Shown here piece by piece: positions 33,801 to 37,938 of a stretch of 37,938 nt of DNA (the stretch's first letter is position 1; every line of letters begins with the position of its first letter). The DNA lies in contig JAFGPX010000125.1 of assembly GCA_016935975.1 (NCBI GenBank), forward strand, positions 1 through 37,938. Direction: 5' to 3'. The notes under the pieces are model-generated. The model saw only the letters and a list, made by a program, of their open reading frames with translations. It was not told where the DNA came from and ran no database searches. The stretch comes from Deltaproteobacteria bacterium. GTDB taxonomy: Bacteria > Myxococcota_A > Polyangia > Fen-1088. Made by a program: the position numbers and the translations under genes.

Positions 33801-35171
33801 CTACGACGAGCAGATCGAGATCCCCTGGTAGATCGTCGTGCTGGTCTCCCCGGCGCTGTACCAGGACTTGCCGTCCGCGGAGAAGGTGAGCCCCTCGCTC
33901 TGCGGCTCGCTGGCCGAAGGAAGCTCGACCGGGGCGGCGCCGAAGGTGGTCGCCCACGTGCTGCCGCGACACCACAACCAGATCGCGGTGTAGGTACGCA
34001 GGATGATGCTGTCACCGCTCGGAGAGATGTCGCCCGCCGACACCAACGCGCTCTGCGCTCCGGAGCTGCCGAGCGACAGCGTGGCCACGAGCTCGAGGAC
34101 CGTGGGGGTGTCGGTTGGCGTGGCGCCCGCGGCGCGGAACACTTGCGAAGCCCCGCTGGTTTCCTTGGTGACGATGAGGAGGTCCCCGCTGGCCGGGTCC
34201 ACAAGGAGGGTTTCGGCGTCGTGCGCCTTGTCGGGATAGGTGAAGCGGAGGCGCTGCCAAGCGCTCAAGGTCTGGGGTCCCACCGGCGCCGTCACCTCGA
34301 CCTCGGGCTCGGACACGCGATAGATCCGGATTTCGTCTCTGGCGTTCCCGCTGCCGGTTCTCGCAGCGTTGTCCCCGATGTCGCCCACGTACACGAAGGT
34401 GCCCGGGCTCGGCCCTGGCCCGACGGCGATGTCCTCCCAGTCCGTCGTGCCGGCGCCAGCGAGCGTGAAGGTGCCGAGCGATGCTCCGGCGACGCTCATG
34501 GCGTAGAAGACGGCGCCGGCGCCGGAATCTGCATGCGCGTAAAGGACACCGGGATGCGCCCGGCTGGCGACTATGCCGGAAAGCTCCGTGAGACCCGAGA
34601 CGGCGATCTGGCCCGCCTTGCTGGGCGCGCCGAATTGCCTGCAGCAGGTGGCGGCCGTGCCCGTCGCGCCGCCGTTGCCTGGAGCGCCGCCGGTCATGGT
34701 GGCAACGCCACCATCGCGGCCGGTCGTGCCACCGCCGGTCGCGGAGGCGCCGCCCAGGCCACCGCCGGTCCGGCCCCCCGTGGCCACACCGCCGGTCCCC
34801 GCGCCACCGGTTGCCAGGCCGCCTTGGCCGGAGCTGGCGGTGCCTCGTCCGCCCGTCGCGATACCGCCACCCTCGCCCGCCAGGCTCTGCCCGCCGGTTG
34901 CGTTGCTACCGCCGCTGGCTCTGCCCGCCTGCCCGCCGGCGCCGCCCCCTGCCGAGGCGGAGACGGTTGCTCCGCCAGAACCGGAAGCAATCTGGCCACC
35001 CCGGCCTCCTAGGTTGCTGCCCGTCGCGCCGCCGTTACCCGGCGCGCCGCCGGCGGTCGTCTGGCCACCAGACGATGTCGTGGAGGCTGCATCGTTCGTC
35101 TGGCCCCCCGCGCCAGAGGAGCCGCACGCGTCGAGCAGCATCAGGAACCAGGCCAGGCAAAGAGGAGCCAT
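33801..35171 (-). CDS. Surface lipoprotein with Gly-rich linker and beta-propeller-like C-terminal domain
   Basis: Lipobox LLDAC; long GG-rich segment; LTELSGIVASRAHPGVLYAHADSGAGAVFYAMS...DWEDIAVGPG...VYVGDIGDNAARTG. Confidence 0.75.
   Translation of the reverse strand: MAPLCLAWFLMLLDACGSSGAGGQTNDAASTTSSGGQTTAGGAPGNGGATGSNLGGRGGQIASGSGGATVSASAGGGAGGQAGRASGGSNATGGQSLAGEGGGIATGGRGTASSGQGGLATGGAGTGGVATGGRTGGGLGGASATGGGTTGRDGGVATMTGGAPGNGGATGTAATCCRQFGAPSKAGQIAVSGLTELSGIVASRAHPGVLYAHADSGAGAVFYAMSVAGASLGTFTLAGAGTTDWEDIAVGPGPSPGTFVYVGDIGDNAARTGSGNARDEIRIYRVSEPEVEVTAPVGPQTLSAWQRLRFTYPDKAHDAETLLVDPASGDLLIVTKETSGASQVFRAAGATPTDTPTVLELVATLSLGSSGAQSALVSAGDISPSGDSIILRTYTAIWLWCRGSTWATTFGAAPVELPSASEPQSEGLTFSADGKSWYSAGETSTTIYQGISICSS
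34659..35053. repeat. Pair of near-identical 35-bp direct repeats bounding the Gly-rich linker of the 33801-35171 gene
   Basis: gcccgtcgcgccgccgttgcctggagcgccgccggt (34659-34694) vs gcccgtcgcgccgccgttacccggcgcgccgccgg (35019-35053); both encode GGAPGNGGATG. Confidence 0.75.
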
Positions 35172-35378
35172 CGTCGCTCGCTGGCTTGGCGCCGAGCCCG
35201 AAGTGGTGTTGCAGCAGGATAGGCCAATCCTCATGGCGTGCCTTGTGTGACACCGGCCAGGGCTCTCCGATTGCGGGCAGCCGCGCGGAGAAGACGGAAG
35301 GATGGTGTTTCTTGCTCTGTCACCAAGACGTCACGTCCATGTCGATTTCATGCCACGGCGACTCGGCATCCTAGAGGC

Positions 35379-35654
35379 ATGAAGAAGACGAAGATTTGGA
35401 GCAGGGAAAGAACCCGGGGGCTGCTCGGCGGGCCCGAGGGTTGCAGCGTCAAGGGATGTGCAGCACGTCCCACCCTCGTCATGACTGGCGACGAATCGGG
35501 CACGACCCGCATGTGCCTGCGCCACGCGGAGGCCTGGAGCGAGTCCAGCCTGTGCAAGGACGTCGCCCAGCACAACAGCGGCGCGAGCCACCTCGCTCTC
35601 TCGACCTGGCTCGACATCGCCCAGGCCGGGGGCTTGGCCGCGGATCTGGCGTAG
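35379..35654 (+). CDS. Small Cys/His protein, possible zinc-binding, unknown
   Basis: 91 aa with CSVKGC...MCLRHAEAW; high GC3; ends 2 nt before the convergent gene's stop. Confidence 0.6.
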   Translation: MKKTKIWSRERTRGLLGGPEGCSVKGCAARPTLVMTGDESGTTRMCLRHAEAWSESSLCKDVAQHNSGASHLALSTWLDIAQAGGLAADLA

Positions 35655-35656
35655 CC

Positions 35657-36700
35657 TCATGGGCCCAGGATGAAGTCGTTGTCCTGGTCGGTTCGGTACC
35701 GATCGAGAAACGGCGAGTAGGTCTGCACGACGACCCTGCCGTCCGGCTCGAAGGTCAGAAGTCGCAGATAGCCGTAGCCGCCGTACGCTTCGTGCTGGTA
35801 GTCGGCCAGCAGCTGATGCACGGGCGGCGCCCCTGGCCGCTCGCTGGTGAGCCGGGCCTGGGCGTGCATGTGCCCACACAGCACGAACCGGATCTGCGGT
35901 CTTCCGGCGATGAGCTTCTGCCACATCTCCTCGGCGTCGTTCACGCCGCCGAGGCGGCCGTCGATGTCGTAGTCGTGCGGGTTCGAGTATTGGTCGGTGC
36001 GGTTGGCGGCGTCGAAGCGCGTGCCGTCCACGAAGAGGTACGCGTGCGTGACGAGGATGGCATGGGCGGCCGGGTTCGCCGCGAGAACCTCCGCGACCCA
36101 GCTCAGGACGTTGTCTCTCGGTCCGAACTCCAACGCGAAGATGAGCCAGGTCTGGCCATTGCCCCAGAACTTGTACGCCGCGTTGACCGCCGAATCCGGG
36201 TCGAGCATGGCCACGAATCCGAGCTGGTTTGCCACCCGGCTCGGCGGGAACCGGGCATCGAATCCCGAGGTGTCGCGGCTCTCCACGCCGCCGCCGCCCG
36301 GGTAGTCGTGATTGCCCAAGGCCAGCGCGTAGGGCACCCGCTCGTCGAGCAGCCGAAAGCCGTGGTCCACGGTCCGCCATTCCTCCTCGGTCGCATCGTT
36401 CGTGATGTCTCCCTCGTGCACGACGTATTTGATGTTGAGGGCGGCGGCTTTGTCCCTGATCCAGTACGCCTGCGCGTAGAACATCTCCGGGTAGGGGAGC
36501 ACGATGCCTTGGGTGTCGGGCAAGGCGACCAGCGTGAAGCGCTCTCCCGGCGGCGTCTCGCCGTCCCGGCCCGCATCGGCGCGCGGGAAGTGCGGGTGGA
36601 ACTCCCCGCAGCCGGCGGCAGAGAGAACGCCGAGCAGGAGTCGTAGCCCGATCGACCGCCGTAGGCGCCAGGTCATGAACGCATCATGTTCGCTGGACAT
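35657..36700 (-). CDS. Calcineurin-like metallophosphoesterase lipoprotein
   Basis: LVALPDTQ...HEGDITND...LGNHDYPGGGG...VTHAYLF...LCGHMHAQ; lipobox SAAGC. Confidence 0.88.
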   Translation of the reverse strand: MSSEHDAFMTWRLRRSIGLRLLLGVLSAAGCGEFHPHFPRADAGRDGETPPGERFTLVALPDTQGIVLPYPEMFYAQAYWIRDKAAALNIKYVVHEGDITNDATEEEWRTVDHGFRLLDERVPYALALGNHDYPGGGGVESRDTSGFDARFPPSRVANQLGFVAMLDPDSAVNAAYKFWGNGQTWLIFALEFGPRDNVLSWVAEVLAANPAAHAILVTHAYLFVDGTRFDAANRTDQYSNPHDYDIDGRLGGVNDAEEMWQKLIAGRPQIRFVLCGHMHAQARLTSERPGAPPVHQLLADYQHEAYGGYGYLRLLTFEPDGRVVVQTYSPFLDRYRTDQDNDFILGP

Positions 36701-36708
36701 CGTTTTTT

Positions 36709-37914
36709 CTACTCGGCCCAAGGCGCAAGGCCGCACGCCGGCCGGTAGGTCCATTCTGGCCGATAGCCGGCGCCGGCGCCCGCCCGCACCTGCACCGCGA
36801 GCCGGGCGGGCAGCGGTGGTTTGACCGCCGACGTGCGAGACCGGTTGGGCTGGGCCGCGAGAAACCGTTGCACCTGGTCGCGCTCGGGTGACGGCGGCAG
36901 GAGAGCGCCGAGCTCGCGGCACACCCGCTCGCCTTGTGCGGTCAGGGCCAGGGCAGGCCGGCGGTCGAGATCGACGTGTCCTTGGCCCACAAGCGAGAAC
37001 ACCGGCATGGTGATCGCCACGCGCGGCAGCTCCCAACGCGAGCCGTACGCGGCCGGCACGAGGTTCGACAAGAGCGAAAAAGAGCGGCCGAGCACCGCCT
37101 TCGAGCCGGCCGGAGCTCCAAGCGGCCAACCGTCGAAGACGAACTGCACGCGGCCGCGGGGCGGCTCGGCCGGATCGTCCGGCACGTCGAGCGAGATTCC
37201 GCCCGCCACCTGGGCGCCAGCGAACGCCTCGCCCAAGTCCCAGCCGAAGCGACCGAGCAGCGGTCGCACCGGCTGATGGAGCACATTGAGCAGCCAGCGC
37301 GCCGCGCCGCCGGCCGGCGGAAAGCACGAGAGCTGCAGCCGCGCCGACGCGACCTCGCCGCCCCAGCCAATCACGAACATGTCCTTGCGCGGCTCGATGA
37401 AAAGACGCACGTCCGGCCAGTCAAGCCCGCCCGCGTGCGCCCGTTCCGCCTCGACCAGCAGGGACGGCCCGGCGGCCTCCACCGTGACACCGTCGAAGGC
37501 GATCCTGCCGAGCACGCGGTGCTCGTAGATGACGGCGAGGTCGGTCACCGCAACCTCGGCGAGCTCGACCCGCAAGGCTCGCGTGATCGCCGCCAGCAGT
37601 GGCACGGGCTCCCCGCGCAGGCGAACGTGCGCTTGGGAGACCGTCACCTGCGGCGAAACGAACGGCCAGTGGTCGAAGCGCAGCATGCCCATCTCGACCG
37701 TGACGCCCGGAGCGTCCCGTAGCGACAGCTTCGCGCTGCGCCAGCTCGACGAGAACCAGCCCTCTTCCTTCTTCCCACTCTCGAGCAATAGGCCGTGCCT
37801 AGCCGCGGCGGCGATCAGCCGCGTGGGAGAACCACGATGCGGCCCGAAGACAAACCACAGCGTCCCGGCCGTTCCCAGCATGAACAGCAAAGTGATCGGC
37901 ATCACCCGAGCCAA
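36709..37914 (-). CDS. AsmA/GspN-like single-TM envelope protein; 5' end uncertain at window edge
   Basis: N-terminal TM, beta-rich repetitive body; the frame remains open upstream to the window end. Confidence 0.5.
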   Translation of the reverse strand: MARVMPITLLFMLGTAGTLWFVFGPHRGSPTRLIAAAARHGLLLESGKKEEGWFSSSWRSAKLSLRDAPGVTVEMGMLRFDHWPFVSPQVTVSQAHVRLRGEPVPLLAAITRALRVELAEVAVTDLAVIYEHRVLGRIAFDGVTVEAAGPSLLVEAERAHAGGLDWPDVRLFIEPRKDMFVIGWGGEVASARLQLSCFPPAGGAARWLLNVLHQPVRPLLGRFGWDLGEAFAGAQVAGGISLDVPDDPAEPPRGRVQFVFDGWPLGAPAGSKAVLGRSFSLLSNLVPAAYGSRWELPRVAITMPVFSLVGQGHVDLDRRPALALTAQGERVCRELGALLPPSPERDQVQRFLAAQPNRSRTSAVKPPLPARLAVQVRAGAGAGYRPEWTYRPACGLAPWAE

Positions 37915-37938
37915 GCGGGTCCGCGCATCGGCACGCCA

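Noticed and set aside
34694-35180. Proline-rich forward ORF (PPLPGAPPAVV...)
   Set aside because: Reverse complement of the Gly-rich linker; the sense gene has a lipobox and a folded C-terminal domain

Overview
Very GC-rich chromosomal window with high GC3 coding, most like a Myxococcota/Polyangia-type genome. This is an inference from a MYXO-CTERM-like tail, an AgmX/PglI-type protein, Gly-rich 'GG-T' linkers on surface lipoproteins and a Cys-rich lipoprotein. Most of the window is chromosomal core and accessory genes: TSUP permease, YfhO-like membrane protein, YqjD/YqjE/YqjK-like trio, outer-membrane barrel proteins, a marR-leuC-leuD operon, an AmpG/MFS transporter, M16 protease, manC-type guanylyltransferase, AgmX-like protein, prepilin peptidase, rsfS, rlmH, a J-domain protein, gpmA, ParB-N protein, triple-FHA protein, beta-helix protein, MscS channel, rubrerythrin/ferritin-like protein, three Gly-rich surface proteins and a metallophosphoesterase. 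I found no CRISPR array, prophage, IS element, rRNA or tRNA. The most interesting signals are outside standard annotation: (1) a TANNNT -10-like hexamer 5-9 nt before the start codon of about nine genes lacking a Shine-Dalgarno, a leaderless-mRNA signature; (2) an attenuator-like set of mutually exclusive inverted repeats between mscS and the beta-helix gene (30073-30178); (3) a REPIN-like run of palindromes with compensatory changes next to a perfect MarR-type operator upstream of marR-leuCD; (4) a truncated archaemetzincin relic; (5) a coding-like Cys/His-rich stretch in frame just after the yfhO stop; (6) an 18-nt minisatellite encoding a hexapeptide surface linker. All family calls are from motif recognition by eye; no database search was run.
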